From the NCBI RefSeq assembly GCF_900111945.1, contig NZ_FOYO01000001.1, positions 658,251-722,250 on the forward strand: a stretch of DNA of 64,000 nt, written 5' to 3'. Below are positions 18,250 through 26,418 of this stretch, in pieces (position 1 is the stretch's first letter; every line of letters starts with the position of its first letter). The notes beneath the pieces were generated by a model. The model searched no databases and was not told where the DNA came from. It saw nothing but the letters and a program-made list of their open reading frames with translations. The DNA comes from Litoreibacter janthinus (GTDB lineage Bacteria; Pseudomonadota; Alphaproteobacteria; Rhodobacterales; Rhodobacteraceae). The position numbers were made by a program, and so were the translations under genes.

Positions 18250-18265
18250 CGCTTAAAAAAGTGGA

Positions 18266-18294
18266 TTCCTGTCGCGTCTGTTTTTGGGTATAGT
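18266..18294 (+). promoter_or_regulatory. Candidate sigma-70 promoter for the lipoprotein L,D-transpeptidase
   Basis: TTCCTG (18266-18271) and TATAGT (18289-18294) are separated by 17 bases, with the coding start 27 bases downstream. It is the only well-spaced promoter-like pair in this 71-base gap. Confidence 0.4.
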
Positions 18295-18320
18295 CACGCA
18301 AAAATGGGATGGTAACTCAT

Positions 18321-18818
18321 ATGCGTTCGGTGCTTTTTCGGGGCCTGGTTCTGGCCTCTCTGCTGATCCTGTCAGCGTGCTCGTCTAAATTTATCACGTA
18401 TAACGGACCGCAGGTGACCAAGCTCGAGGTCCATAAAGGGCAGCGGACTCTTAAGGTGTTCAGCGGAAACCGCGTGTTGAAGACCTATAAGGTCGATCTT
18501 GGCTTTGGCGCCGAAGGGCACAAACGTGTTGAAGGTGACGGGCGGACGCCGGAAGGGCGCTACACGATTGACCGGCGCAACCCGAACAGTTCGTTCTATC
18601 TGTCGCTTGGCATTTCCTATCCGAATACAGCAGATCGCGCCTATGCGCAGTCTATTGGCAAGTCCCCCGGCGGCGACATCTTCATTCATGGAGAGGCGAA
18701 TAAATCCGGAAGACGCGGGCCAGATTGGACCGCCGGGTGCATCGCCATCAGGAACAAAGAGATGCGTCTGCTTTACGCGATGGTGAAAAACGGGACTGTC
18801 ATCGACATCTTCCCGTAA
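18321..18818 (+). CDS. Lipoprotein L,D-transpeptidase (YkuD domain)
   Basis: A 165-residue protein with a lipoprotein signal (MRSVLFRGLVLASLLILSAC; lipobox LSAC). The YkuD domain follows at about 35-165: HKGQRTLKVFSGNRVLKTYKV at its start, GDGRTPEGRY, and the catalytic block HGEANKSG...DWTAGCIAI with nucleophilic Cys in TAGCIAI. Such enzymes make 3-3 peptidoglycan cross-links or attach proteins. ATG at 18321 is preferred over 18309 because GGGATGG lies at the right distance. It is convergent with the CAP gene. Confidence 0.88.
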   Translation: MRSVLFRGLVLASLLILSACSSKFITYNGPQVTKLEVHKGQRTLKVFSGNRVLKTYKVDLGFGAEGHKRVEGDGRTPEGRYTIDRRNPNSSFYLSLGISYPNTADRAYAQSIGKSPGGDIFIHGEANKSGRRGPDWTAGCIAIRNKEMRLLYAMVKNGTVIDIFP

Positions 18819-18819
18819 G

Positions 18820-18839
18820 CGGGCAGCCTTAGCTGCCCG
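18820..18839. terminator. Hairpin at the end of two convergent genes
   Basis: CGGGCAGC-CTTA-GCTGCCCG is a perfect eight-pair stem. It overlaps the last codons of the CAP gene and follows the transpeptidase stop by one base. It could serve both strands, but neither side carries a T run. Confidence 0.4.
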
Positions 18840-19338
18840 TTACCATGGTCCACCAGATTTTGCCGCTTGGCTCTTGGAACCACGAGAAGCCCATTTTGCG
18901 AGCGCGTGGAGACAGAATCACATCGCGCGTCGATGGGCTTTCCATCCAAGCGGCGACGGTTTCTGATTCGTTTTCGTAGGTTTCGGAGATGTTCTCGCCA
19001 ACCATTTCGCCCTCATAGCCGGTCCGCGCAACCCGATCGAGCGGCGAGGAGCCGTCAGACCCGAAGTGCCAAGGGCGGTTTTGAACTGACATGTCGCGTG
19101 AATGGGTCGCGGCAGCAGCGGTCAGTTTGCTGTCGAGTTCCAGCGGATTCTTACCGCCTGCAACGCGCAAAGCGTTAACAGAATCGAGTACGCGGAACTG
19201 AATTTTAGCCGTATCTGTGGCTTTGATCCGGTAGACCCGCGGGAGCGGCTTGCCGTCCGGTCCGACCGACGGACCAGTGGGAGTACAAGCTGATAGCGCA
19301 AAAAACGCTGAAATGAGGATGAGGAGCAGTCTTGCCAT
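18829..19338 (-). CDS. CAP-domain lipoprotein
   Basis: 169 residues: lipoprotein signal (MARLLLILISAFFALSAC), then a CAP/SCP fold from about 40 to the end. CAP landmarks are LDSVNALRVAGGKNPLELDSKL, THSRDMSVQNRPWHFG (active-cavity His), GENISETYENESETVAAWMESP and the C-terminal WWTMVTG. Bacterial CAP proteins are exported, and some bind or hydrolyse lipids or glycans; the role here is unknown. It sits between two L,D-transpeptidase genes. An inverted repeat lies 38 bases upstream (19376-19392). Confidence 0.85.
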   Translation of the reverse strand: MARLLLILISAFFALSACTPTGPSVGPDGKPLPRVYRIKATDTAKIQFRVLDSVNALRVAGGKNPLELDSKLTAAAATHSRDMSVQNRPWHFGSDGSSPLDRVARTGYEGEMVGENISETYENESETVAAWMESPSTRDVILSPRARKMGFSWFQEPSGKIWWTMVTGS

Positions 19339-19375
19339 ACCAAGTATTCCTTAGAAATTTGTCACTGCTTAAACC

Positions 19376-19392
19376 GAACAGTGGGTCTGTTC
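19376..19392. repeat. Inverted repeat upstream of the CAP gene
   Basis: GAACAG-N5-CTGTTC in the 159-base divergent gap between the CAP gene and the Tat-exported transpeptidase. It could be an operator. The rest of this gap shows only a CATAATAATG AT-rich stretch and the GGAGGG ribosome site of the downstream gene. Confidence 0.4.
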
Positions 19393-19497
19393 AAACACGG
19401 TGGTGGAAAATGGCCGATCACATCATGGTTTGATTTGTGATTGAGGCATTCTCGCCATAATAATGGGACGAAGACTTACTCAAGGAGGGTATGATCC

Positions 19498-20100
19498 ATG
19501 AGAAATAACAATTTCACTGGCATTAGTCGCCGTGGTTTCTTGCTGACTGCTGGTGCAGCTACCACTGGGTTAGCAATGCCGGCATTTGCGCAGAACGGCG
19601 CTGATACGACCGAAGGTGACCGCGATTTGACCGAAGTCGTGCGCCGCAACGCGTCAAGCTTCCGCTCTTTGGAATGGCAGCCGTATTTTAGTAACCTGAG
19701 CAAAGGCGCGATTCTTGTCGATATTGACAGTCGCGCCCTGCACATGTGGACGGAAGACGGCAATTACAGCCTGTATCCGTCGTCTGTTCCGCTTTCCGAA
19801 GATCTCACTCGTCGTGGTCGTACCAGCATTATCCGCAAGGTCGACGGCCCAACTTGGAGCCCTACGCCTGCCATGAAGAAGCGCAACCCAGAGTGGCCGG
19901 ACTTTGTCCCGGCAGGCCCAGATAACCCGTTGGGGACACATGCGTTGTATCTTGGTTGGACCTATTACCGCATTCACGGCACGCACGACACGCGTAAGAT
20001 CGGGCGGCGTTCGTCCAACGGATGCATCGGTTTGTTCAATGAACACATCGCTGAGGTTTTCGGGAAAGCTAAAGTAGGCACACAAGTGTTGCTAATTTGA
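19498..20100 (+). CDS. Tat-exported L,D-transpeptidase (YkuD domain)
   Basis: 200 residues with a twin-arginine signal (ISRRGFLLTAGAATTGLAMPAFA, cleavage near residue 31). The YkuD domain includes AILVDIDSRALHMWTEDG, PDNPLGTHALYLG and the catalytic HGTHDTRKIGRRSSNGCIGL with the nucleophilic Cys in SNGCIGL. The family makes 3-3 cross-links or anchors proteins to peptidoglycan. It is a different lineage from the lipoprotein transpeptidase 700 bases upstream. A strong AAGGAGGG ribosome site precedes the ATG. Confidence 0.9.
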   Translation: MRNNNFTGISRRGFLLTAGAATTGLAMPAFAQNGADTTEGDRDLTEVVRRNASSFRSLEWQPYFSNLSKGAILVDIDSRALHMWTEDGNYSLYPSSVPLSEDLTRRGRTSIIRKVDGPTWSPTPAMKKRNPEWPDFVPAGPDNPLGTHALYLGWTYYRIHGTHDTRKIGRRSSNGCIGLFNEHIAEVFGKAKVGTQVLLI

Positions 20101-20256
20101 CGACATTCTGAATCGTTAAATCTGACCCTGCCGATCGGCCCATTGTGTTAAGCGAACATTGTTGGTTATACGATGGAACGAGATACTGTCTTGGGTGCCT
20201 GTGGATGGACCGGATAGTCTGGGTCCAGCGGGCGTATCTTGGAAGGATATATAGAG

Positions 20257-20433
20257 ATGAAAAAAATCGTACTTGCAGCAGTTTTCACTGCAGCCGCTTC
20301 TTCTGCTTTCGCTGGTGGTCTTTCCGACCCAATCATCGAAGAGCCTGTAATCGTTGAAGAAACTTCTTCTTCCGCTGGCGGCGTTCTGATCCCACTGCTG
20401 TTCCTGGTTTTGGCTGCTGCAGCCGCTTCCTAA
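20257..20433 (+). CDS. Small exported protein with C-terminal hydrophobic tail
   Basis: 58 residues from ATG 20257 (MKKIVLAAVFTAAASSAFAGG). It has a Sec signal peptide with AFA cleavage, a short acidic linker (DPIIEEPVIVEETSSS) and a C-terminal hydrophobic helix (GGVLIPLLFLVLAAAAAS). AAGGAT lies about 12 bases before the ATG. It has its own terminator and a 156-base leader gap. The layout (signal, acidic linker, glycine turn, helix) is one I associate with short roseobacter proteins of unknown role; I cannot name a function. Confidence 0.75.
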   Translation: MKKIVLAAVFTAAASSAFAGGLSDPIIEEPVIVEETSSSAGGVLIPLLFLVLAAAAAS

Positions 20434-20460
20434 GCGCACGGATTTCCGAATTCTGGAAAG

Positions 20461-20486
20461 GGCGTTCGAGCAATCGAGCGCCTTTT
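20461..20486 (+). terminator. Intrinsic terminator of the small exported protein gene
   Basis: GGCGTTCGA-GCAA-TCGAGCGCC followed by TTTT (20483-20486). A nine-pair stem with one G-U pair, AAAG on the 5' side. A convincing rho-independent terminator. Confidence 0.8.
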
Positions 20487-20517
20487 CTGCGTCTGGGGGG
20501 TGCCGTGAAGGCGCCCC

Positions 20518-21708
20518 TTATTCGTTTGAAAGGCCAGCCTCGGAAGCGATCTGCTTGCGAGATTTGCGCTCACGTTCTGTTGCGGATTTCAGCTGGCCAC
20601 ATGCTGCCATGATGTCCTCTCCACGCGGGGTGCGGATCGGTGACGCATAGCCAGCTTTGTAAATGATGTCGGCAAACGCCTTGATACGCTTCCAATCCGA
20701 ACGCTGATATGGCGCGCCGGGCCATTCATTGAACGGAATCAGGTTAATCTTGGCCGGAATGCCTTTGATCAGTTGGATCAGGCGCCGCGCATCGTCGTCG
20801 CTGTCATTGACGTCCTTAAGCATAACATACTCGAAGGTAATCCGCTCGCTGTTGGACACCTTGGGATAGCTGCGCAAGACCCCAAGCAGCTCTTCAATGT
20901 TCCAACGCTTGTTGATCGGAACGAGCTTGTCGCGCACGTCATCTGTCGTCGCATGGAAGGAGATCGCCAGTAGGCATCCGATTTCTTCGGCCGTCTTTGC
21001 AATTTCAGGCACGACACCTGAAGTCGACAGCGTAATCCGACGGCGAGACAAACTGATGCCCTCAGGATCCATCGCGATCTTCATCGCGTCCCGCACATTG
21101 TCAAAATTATAAAGTGGCTCACCCATACCCATCAGCACGATGTTGGAAAGAAGGCGCGCCTCGTCCTTCGGGTGACGTCCGGGTTCGGGCCACTCGCCCA
21201 GATCGTCGCGTGCCAACATAACTTGACCGATGATCTCGCCAGCGGTCAGGTTGCGGACCAACTTTTGCGTTCCAGTGTGACAGAAAGAACAGGTAAGCGT
21301 GCATCCGACTTGGCTGGAAATGCAAAGCGTACCGCGCCCATCCTCGGGGATGTAAACCACCTCGACCTCATGACCGCCCGCAATACGAACCAAGTACTTG
21401 CGGGTCCCGTCTTCACTGACTTGTCGGGTGACAACTTCGGGAAGGGCAATTTCGAACTTCTCCGCAAGGAGTGCGCGGTAGTCCTTGGCGAGATTGGTCA
21501 TGCTGTCGAAATCGCGCACGCCCTTCTGGTACAGCCACTGCCAGACCTGTCCGGTCCGCATCTTGGCCTGCTTTTCGGGAGTTCCGGCTGCAATCAACGC
21601 ATCCCTCAGCCCGTCACGGGTGAGGCCAATCAAATTGACGCGGTCGCTTTCTGGAAGCTTGCGCGGAATGGTGAGCAGATCTTGTGTGATCGGAGCGTTG
21701 GCGGTCAT
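20518..21708 (-). CDS. rlmN: Dual-specificity 23S rRNA/tRNA adenine-C2 methyltransferase
   Basis: Radical-SAM enzyme that methylates C2 of A2503 in 23S rRNA and A37 in some tRNAs. The Fe-S motif is CTLTCSFC, with the methyl-accepting and resolving cysteine region in the C-terminal MAACGQLKS. Other stretches are [32 protein letters not shown] and STSGVVPEI. Start ATG at 21708 (GAGG 6 bases upstream) is preferred over GTG 21720; 396 residues, normal. It is convergent with the small exported protein gene. Confidence 0.96.
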   Translation of the reverse strand: MTANAPITQDLLTIPRKLPESDRVNLIGLTRDGLRDALIAAGTPEKQAKMRTGQVWQWLYQKGVRDFDSMTNLAKDYRALLAEKFEIALPEVVTRQVSEDGTRKYLVRIAGGHEVEVVYIPEDGRGTLCISSQVGCTLTCSFCHTGTQKLVRNLTAGEIIGQVMLARDDLGEWPEPGRHPKDEARLLSNIVLMGMGEPLYNFDNVRDAMKIAMDPEGISLSRRRITLSTSGVVPEIAKTAEEIGCLLAISFHATTDDVRDKLVPINKRWNIEELLGVLRSYPKVSNSERITFEYVMLKDVNDSDDDARRLIQLIKGIPAKINLIPFNEWPGAPYQRSDWKRIKAFADIIYKAGYASPIRTPRGEDIMAACGQLKSATERERKSRKQIASEAGLSNE

Positions 21709-21749
21709 CGTGGGCCTCACGTTAACAGAAGGCCGTCGGATACACTAAA

Positions 21750-22367
21750 TTAGTGCAAAGGGAAACCGGCGGCTTGGTGAACCTGCGCTACTAGGGGCCG
21801 CACTAGGCTACATGCAAGACGCGCTTCTTCAGCCGAAAGTGACGGGCGCGATGTTGATTGGCCTTTGGGCCCCAAATCAACAGCAAGATTGCCGCAATAT
21901 AAAAGATGACTCTGCAGAAACCCAAGTGAGACATAGGTCACGCCGCGCAAGCCTTCGATCTGACGCACTTCGCCGATACCGATCAAGTCTTTTGCCGATA
22001 CCAACACTTCCCGCGCGGAAAATAGCACGTCAAACATTTGGTGCCGAAGGGCGATGCGTTGTGTTGGAGCAAGGTAAATATCGGCACCTGGCCGTTCCTG
22101 ACCAAAGGTTCCTGATGGTATATGAACGGGGGCGCTGTAGGGCGACTTCAACAAATCGACGTCTCTGAAGGCCACGCATTTGATCGTTTGCATGCCAAGG
22201 TCCTTGGTCAGAACGCGATCGCCTGATTTGAGATCTTCGATGCAGCGCTCGCCAGAACTGGTCATAACAGGCGTGCCGACGCTAAGCCCCGCGGGCGAAA
22301 GTCGAACGGCGCCCGACGTTTTTTCACGGGGAAGACGGATAGTACCAGTGTTGATGGATACGGTCAT
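21750..22367 (-). CDS. Hint-domain (hedgehog/intein-like) protein
   Basis: 205 residues. The Hint_2-type block runs from about 25 to 165: GLSVGTPVMTSSGERCIEDLKSGDRVLTKD, YLAPTQRIALRHQMFDVLFSAREVLVSAKDLIG, and a C-terminal SHLLYCGNLAVD. Roseobacters carry many proteins of this kind. The residue where a self-cleaving Hint domain has its nucleophilic Cys is Ser (GLSVGT), so self-processing is uncertain. There is no signal peptide. It lies 29 bases after rlmN's start gap and below an inverted repeat. Confidence 0.75.
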   Translation of the reverse strand: MTVSINTGTIRLPREKTSGAVRLSPAGLSVGTPVMTSSGERCIEDLKSGDRVLTKDLGMQTIKCVAFRDVDLLKSPYSAPVHIPSGTFGQERPGADIYLAPTQRIALRHQMFDVLFSAREVLVSAKDLIGIGEVRQIEGLRGVTYVSLGFLQSHLLYCGNLAVDLGPKGQSTSRPSLSAEEARLACSLVRPLVAQVHQAAGFPLH

Positions 22368-22412
22368 TATGTGCTGCCTGTTGGCCGGATTTGTCCGGTC
22401 TTAGTCTGAAGG

Positions 22413-22447
22413 GGGTTAAGGAACCTTGGCAGCCGATCCCTTAACCC
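22413..22447. repeat. Long inverted repeat between ialB and the Hint gene
   Basis: GGGTTAAGG (22413-22421) and CCTTAACCC (22439-22447) are perfect nine-base arms with a 17-base spacer. Read on the minus strand it follows the ialB stop by 17 bases and precedes the Hint start by 46. No T run follows, so it may be an operator, a processing hairpin or a weak terminator. Confidence 0.5.
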
Positions 22448-22463
22448 TGAAATTTTGAGTAAA

Positions 22464-22994
22464 TTACCCGCCGCAGCGTTTCGCGGCATCTTCCAGCGCA
22501 GCTGTAAAACCGAGCAGGGAGAACGTATCTTGAGTGGTCGTGCCCCGTTTGGAGACGCCCGTAATTACGGCATCGGCGCCGCGCTTCATCGCTGAGATGA
22601 TCTTGTTGTCATCCGCAGGTGTGGGTGCCCAAGCCGTTTCGTTGCTGGTGAAAAGTTCAAATTGGCTGTCACCAATCTTCAAGCTCACCGTCGCCCCGTC
22701 GGGATAGGGGTAGCCGCCAGTGAAGGACACTTCGCCGAGTTTACCTGCGCCGGGCCAGTAGCTGACGAACATCAGCGTATCGCCACGAGTCACCGCCACA
22801 ACGCGGCCGCCCTTGGTGTTCACGACTTCCTTCGGGCTAGATACGATCCAGCATTGGGTCGGGTTGTCTTCCACGAACACGCTCCAGTCCGTCTTGGACG
22901 CAACGCGGTTGGTCGACTGTTCCTGAGCGGAAAGGGGGCCTGTGGCCAAAACGAAAGCCGCGCTTACGGCTATGCCTTGCAGCATCTTTTTCAT
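22464..22994 (-). CDS. Invasion-associated locus B (IalB) family protein
   Basis: About 176 residues from ATG 22994, with a Sec signal peptide (MKKMLQGIAVSAAFVLATGPLSAQ). The periplasmic IalB domain follows: TDWSVFVEDNPTQCWIVSSPKE, two conserved cysteines (CWIVS, KRCGG), FTGGYPYPDG, and VITGVSKRGTTTQDTFSLLGFTAALEDA. The name comes from Bartonella, where a homologue aids erythrocyte invasion; in free-living relatives the function is unknown. GTG 23003 is a possible earlier start but GGAGC favours ATG 22994. Confidence 0.87.
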   Translation of the reverse strand: MKKMLQGIAVSAAFVLATGPLSAQEQSTNRVASKTDWSVFVEDNPTQCWIVSSPKEVVNTKGGRVVAVTRGDTLMFVSYWPGAGKLGEVSFTGGYPYPDGATVSLKIGDSQFELFTSNETAWAPTPADDNKIISAMKRGADAVITGVSKRGTTTQDTFSLLGFTAALEDAAKRCGG

Positions 22995-23161
22995 GTATCT
23001 CACAGCTCCAGCTGTTTCTGCCTCTTGTGCGTCGAACGATCCTTAGCGGATTCAACTTATGCCGACACAGCATATTATTATCTCGATTGCAAAACGATAG
23101 CCCAGAATGCATGTGTTGGGGAAGGCCTGTTGGCGGATTTTCGCTTTTGAAGGAGGCGTCT

Positions 23162-24160
23162 ATGACACAACCCATCCCTATGGTCGAAATCTGGCGGGGC
23201 GACCTTCTTGAATCACAACATCTGGGACATGCGGTCGTGTGCGACTCCAGTGGTCAAGTGGTTGAAGCATGGGGTGATGACGAAAAGGTGATCTACCCCC
23301 GCTCGTCCTGCAAGATGCTTCAGGCGCTTCCGCTTGTCGAAAGTGGTGCTGCTGATGCCTTTGGTTTGACCTCTGAGCAACTGGCGCTGTCCTGCGCATC
23401 GCACAAAGGTGCGGCGATCCACACGGATCGCGTGCAGGTTTGGCTGAATGATCTGGGACTTTCGGTGTCGGATTTCCGATGCGGTCCGCAAAAACCGTCC
23501 GACAAAGACGCTCATGAGGCGTTGGTGCGTGCAGGAAAGCAGCCCTGCCAAATCCACAACAATTGTTCAGGTAAACACAGCGGCTTCCTTACGCTGACCA
23601 AGCATTTGGGCGCGGGTTCAGAGTACACGCAGGTCGACCACCCCGTTCAGCGCGCAGCACGTTCAGCCTTTGAGGAAATGACGGGCGAAGATGCGGAGTT
23701 CTATGGAATCGATGGGTGTTCCGCGCCGAACTTCTCGACCTCGGTGACCGGCTTAGCCCGCGCGATGGCGCGTATGGCGAAACCCACGGTCAAGGGAGCA
23801 CGGGCGCAAGCATCGGAAAGGTTGGTCAACGCCATGCGCACGCATCCCGAGCTCGTTGCTGGAGAGGGCGGCGCCTGTACTGAATTGATGCGGGCGATGA
23901 ACGGCAAGGTCGCAATCAAGACCGGCGCCGAGGCTGTATACGTCGCAATCCTGCCTGAACAAGGTCTCGGGATGGCGTTGAAAATTGCAGATGGCGGGAC
24001 CCGCGCTGCGGAAGCAGCGATTGCAGGTCTTTTGGTGAAATATGGGGCATTGGACGCCAATCACCCGATGGCACGCAAGCGGTTGCATGGGCCAATCCTG
24101 AATCGGAACGGTCTGAACACAGGCCACATGCGACTGAGTCCCGACTTTATTCAACTCTGA
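23162..24160 (+). CDS. Asparaginase, Rhizobium-type (type II family PF06089)
   Basis: 332 residues from ATG 23162 after GGAGGCGTCT. Landmarks are EIWRGDLLESQHLGHAVVCD, YPRSSCKMLQALPLVESGAAD, LALSCASHKGAAIHTDRV, NNCSGKHSGFLTLTKHLG and GIDGCSAPNF, all typical of the Rhizobium etli AnsA-like enzyme class, which uses Ser and Lys residues rather than the Escherichia coli threonine mechanism. It releases ammonia from asparagine. It overlaps the convergent histidine kinase by 10 bases. A 377-codon frame from 23027 exists but has no initiation support. Confidence 0.9.
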   Translation: MTQPIPMVEIWRGDLLESQHLGHAVVCDSSGQVVEAWGDDEKVIYPRSSCKMLQALPLVESGAADAFGLTSEQLALSCASHKGAAIHTDRVQVWLNDLGLSVSDFRCGPQKPSDKDAHEALVRAGKQPCQIHNNCSGKHSGFLTLTKHLGAGSEYTQVDHPVQRAARSAFEEMTGEDAEFYGIDGCSAPNFSTSVTGLARAMARMAKPTVKGARAQASERLVNAMRTHPELVAGEGGACTELMRAMNGKVAIKTGAEAVYVAILPEQGLGMALKIADGGTRAAEAAIAGLLVKYGALDANHPMARKRLHGPILNRNGLNTGHMRLSPDFIQL

Positions 24161-26286
24161 AATGGGTCAGTGTCCGGCGGGGCCAGCTCTGATATCAATT
24201 CATGAATTTTGGGCTTCTTCAAAGGCTTTGTTAAGTAGTGGCTTAGCCCAGCTTTCCTGATCCGTTCCTCATCGCCCTTCATCGCATGGGCCGTCATGGC
24301 AATAATCGGGACCGGCACTGATCCGCGAGATTGCTCAATCTGCCGGATTCTGCGGCTGGCTTCCATACCGTCCATTTCAGGCATCGAAATGTCCATAAAA
24401 ACGACATCAAACCTGCCTTTCTCAAACTCTGCTACCGCCTCAAGGCCGTTGACTGCCAAAGTCAAATCTACTGACACATCCTTAAGCATCTTCCGAAACA
24501 CCAACTGGTTTGTTCTGTTGTCCTCAGCTGCAAGGATTTGCAGACGACGTATCTGGGAGTCTGGTGGTGCCCCTTGTGCAGCCTTGTTCAGGCAGTCGAA
24601 AAGGTCCTGTCGATGGAACGGTTTTTGGAGTGTCGCAACAGTGTCCGGCACCTTCACAGGATCAGCAGGTGCTACCATCGCGACGATCGGGGTCTTTGGA
24701 AAAGTGTTTCTCAATAGATCAATGGCAGAATTACCGTCGCAAAATTCACGATGATGACCAATGAATATGACGTCCGGTGCAGATTGGGTGGTCGCGGCCA
24801 TCGCGTTGGGCAGCGCAATGATTGGCAGGCCAAGCAGAGCCATCTGGCGGGTAAGTATATCCAGATCCATCGCGTTGGGCTCGATCACGATGACTTTCTC
24901 AAAACCGTCTGGCACCATGTTGGACGTTGCTTCCGCCTCTGACACCAACGGCAAGGTGATCTTGAATCCGAAGCACGCGCCGTCACCCTTTACGCTGCTA
25001 AGCCAGACATCTCCGCCCATCTGCTCGACTAGCTTTCGTGTGATGGCAAGGCCTAGCCCAGTGCCCTCATACTTGCGATTTGCTTCGTCTTCGATCTGGT
25101 TGAATTCGCCAAAGATGTGGTCGACCATCCCTTCGTCCACACCCAGACCGCTGTCCTCAACAGTGAAGTGGAGTTGGCAAGTTTGCGCATCTGGATCGGT
25201 CATCCCGACGATGCGCACCATGACGTATCCCGCTTCGATGAACTTGACCGCGTTGCCCACAAGGTTGGTCAGTATCTGACGAATCCGGCCGGGGTCGCCG
25301 ATAAATTCGGTTGGTAGAAACTGATCGTAATCGATCTGAAAATCGAGACCTTTCTGTTGAACGGTCGGGTCAACGATAAGGCCAACATCTTGTACCAAGC
25401 GTTCCAAGTCAAAGGGCTGAGGTTTAAGCTGGATCTTGTCGGCCTCGATTTTGGAGAAATCCAGAACGTCGTTGATAATGTCCAACAACGCCTCGCCCGA
25501 GTTGCGTATCGTTTGGGCATAGAGCGTGCTTTCTTCGTCCAACCCGTTCTCAAGCAGCAAATCCGCCATCCCTACGACACCGTTCATGGGCGTGCGGAGC
25601 TCATGGCTCATCTTTGCAAGGAACGCAGATTTGGCGCGATCAGCGGCTTGCGCTTTGTCCCGTGCGTCACGCAATTCATCTTCGCGCAAGATGTTTTCTG
25701 TAATGTTGAGCACCATGGAAACAACGCCACCATCAGAGGTCCGACGGTCCATCATCTTGACGTAAACGCCGTTCCAGAATCTGACCGTGACCGGCTCGAT
25801 CTGCTCGAGCGCCCAGCGACCGAGCATCATGTCATACCAGTCTTCGGGAGCCTGCCCGTGCAGGTCCACGATCCCTTCGTCGATACAAAGATCAAGTATG
25901 GAGGCATAGTTTGTACCGGGTCCAACCGCGCCCGCCCCTTCAAACGCAGCCAAATAGGGTGGGTTGGCGGCGATGAGGTTGAGCTTGGCATCGAAGAGCG
26001 CAAAGCCGTCGCGAATGGTATCGATAGCGTCCCAAAGCAGGCGCTCAACTGCAACAACCTTGTGGTTAGCGGCGGCAAGATCTTTGACGACGCGCGTGTT
26101 CTGCCCCTCCAACTCTTGAACGACGCGTCGTTGGTCAACAATCTGACCGGACAAATCCAGAGCATGAGCTGACAACTTGCGGTTTGCGGCGGTTAACTCT
26201 GCCTGCTTTTGTTCCAACAACCTTTCCGCAGCCAGGCGCGCACGCCTTTCTTGCAACAAGTCTTGGTGTGCCAAAGTAGGTTCCAT
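24151..26286 (-). CDS. Hybrid sensor histidine kinase with PAS and two receiver domains
   Basis: 711 residues from ATG 26286. Order: coiled coil (about 8-85), PAS-like domain (about 85-200), HisKA with phospho-His H228 (MSHELRTPMNG), HATPase (N-box GNAVKF, EDSGLGVDEG, GTGLGLAITRKL), a first receiver (about 463-570) and a second receiver (about 582-700). The second receiver is complete, with acidic pair E588/D589, phospho-Asp D632 (FMDISMPEMDG) and Lys in LTKPLKK. The first lacks the phospho-Asp (glycine in VIFIGHH). No membrane helix is seen, so sensing is cytoplasmic. It is an orphan, divergent from A2M. Confidence 0.92.
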   Translation of the reverse strand: MEPTLAHQDLLQERRARLAAERLLEQKQAELTAANRKLSAHALDLSGQIVDQRRVVQELEGQNTRVVKDLAAANHKVVAVERLLWDAIDTIRDGFALFDAKLNLIAANPPYLAAFEGAGAVGPGTNYASILDLCIDEGIVDLHGQAPEDWYDMMLGRWALEQIEPVTVRFWNGVYVKMMDRRTSDGGVVSMVLNITENILREDELRDARDKAQAADRAKSAFLAKMSHELRTPMNGVVGMADLLLENGLDEESTLYAQTIRNSGEALLDIINDVLDFSKIEADKIQLKPQPFDLERLVQDVGLIVDPTVQQKGLDFQIDYDQFLPTEFIGDPGRIRQILTNLVGNAVKFIEAGYVMVRIVGMTDPDAQTCQLHFTVEDSGLGVDEGMVDHIFGEFNQIEDEANRKYEGTGLGLAITRKLVEQMGGDVWLSSVKGDGACFGFKITLPLVSEAEATSNMVPDGFEKVIVIEPNAMDLDILTRQMALLGLPIIALPNAMAATTQSAPDVIFIGHHREFCDGNSAIDLLRNTFPKTPIVAMVAPADPVKVPDTVATLQKPFHRQDLFDCLNKAAQGAPPDSQIRRLQILAAEDNRTNQLVFRKMLKDVSVDLTLAVNGLEAVAEFEKGRFDVVFMDISMPEMDGMEASRRIRQIEQSRGSVPVPIIAMTAHAMKGDEERIRKAGLSHYLTKPLKKPKIHELISELAPPDTDPFQS

Positions 26287-26418
26287 CACTCTCGAATCGT
26301 CCAGCCGCTCTGGGGCACAGATTTGCGGAACTTGGTGAAAACGCGCTTAACGGCATTGGCTTGCCCGACTCGGCCGGACTGTGCGAGCCTCACGGAGTAT
26401 TTTGACATAGGGGCTGAT

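Noticed and set aside
19376..19392. Possible LexA/SOS box
   Set aside because: Alphaproteobacterial SOS boxes are direct repeats GTTC-N7-GTTC; this is an inverted repeat with a five-base spacer.
26209..26418. 70-residue N-terminal extension of the A2M frame
   Set aside because: It runs through the divergent kinase gene and removes the signal peptide from the N-terminus; ATG 26419 gives a proper Sec signal.
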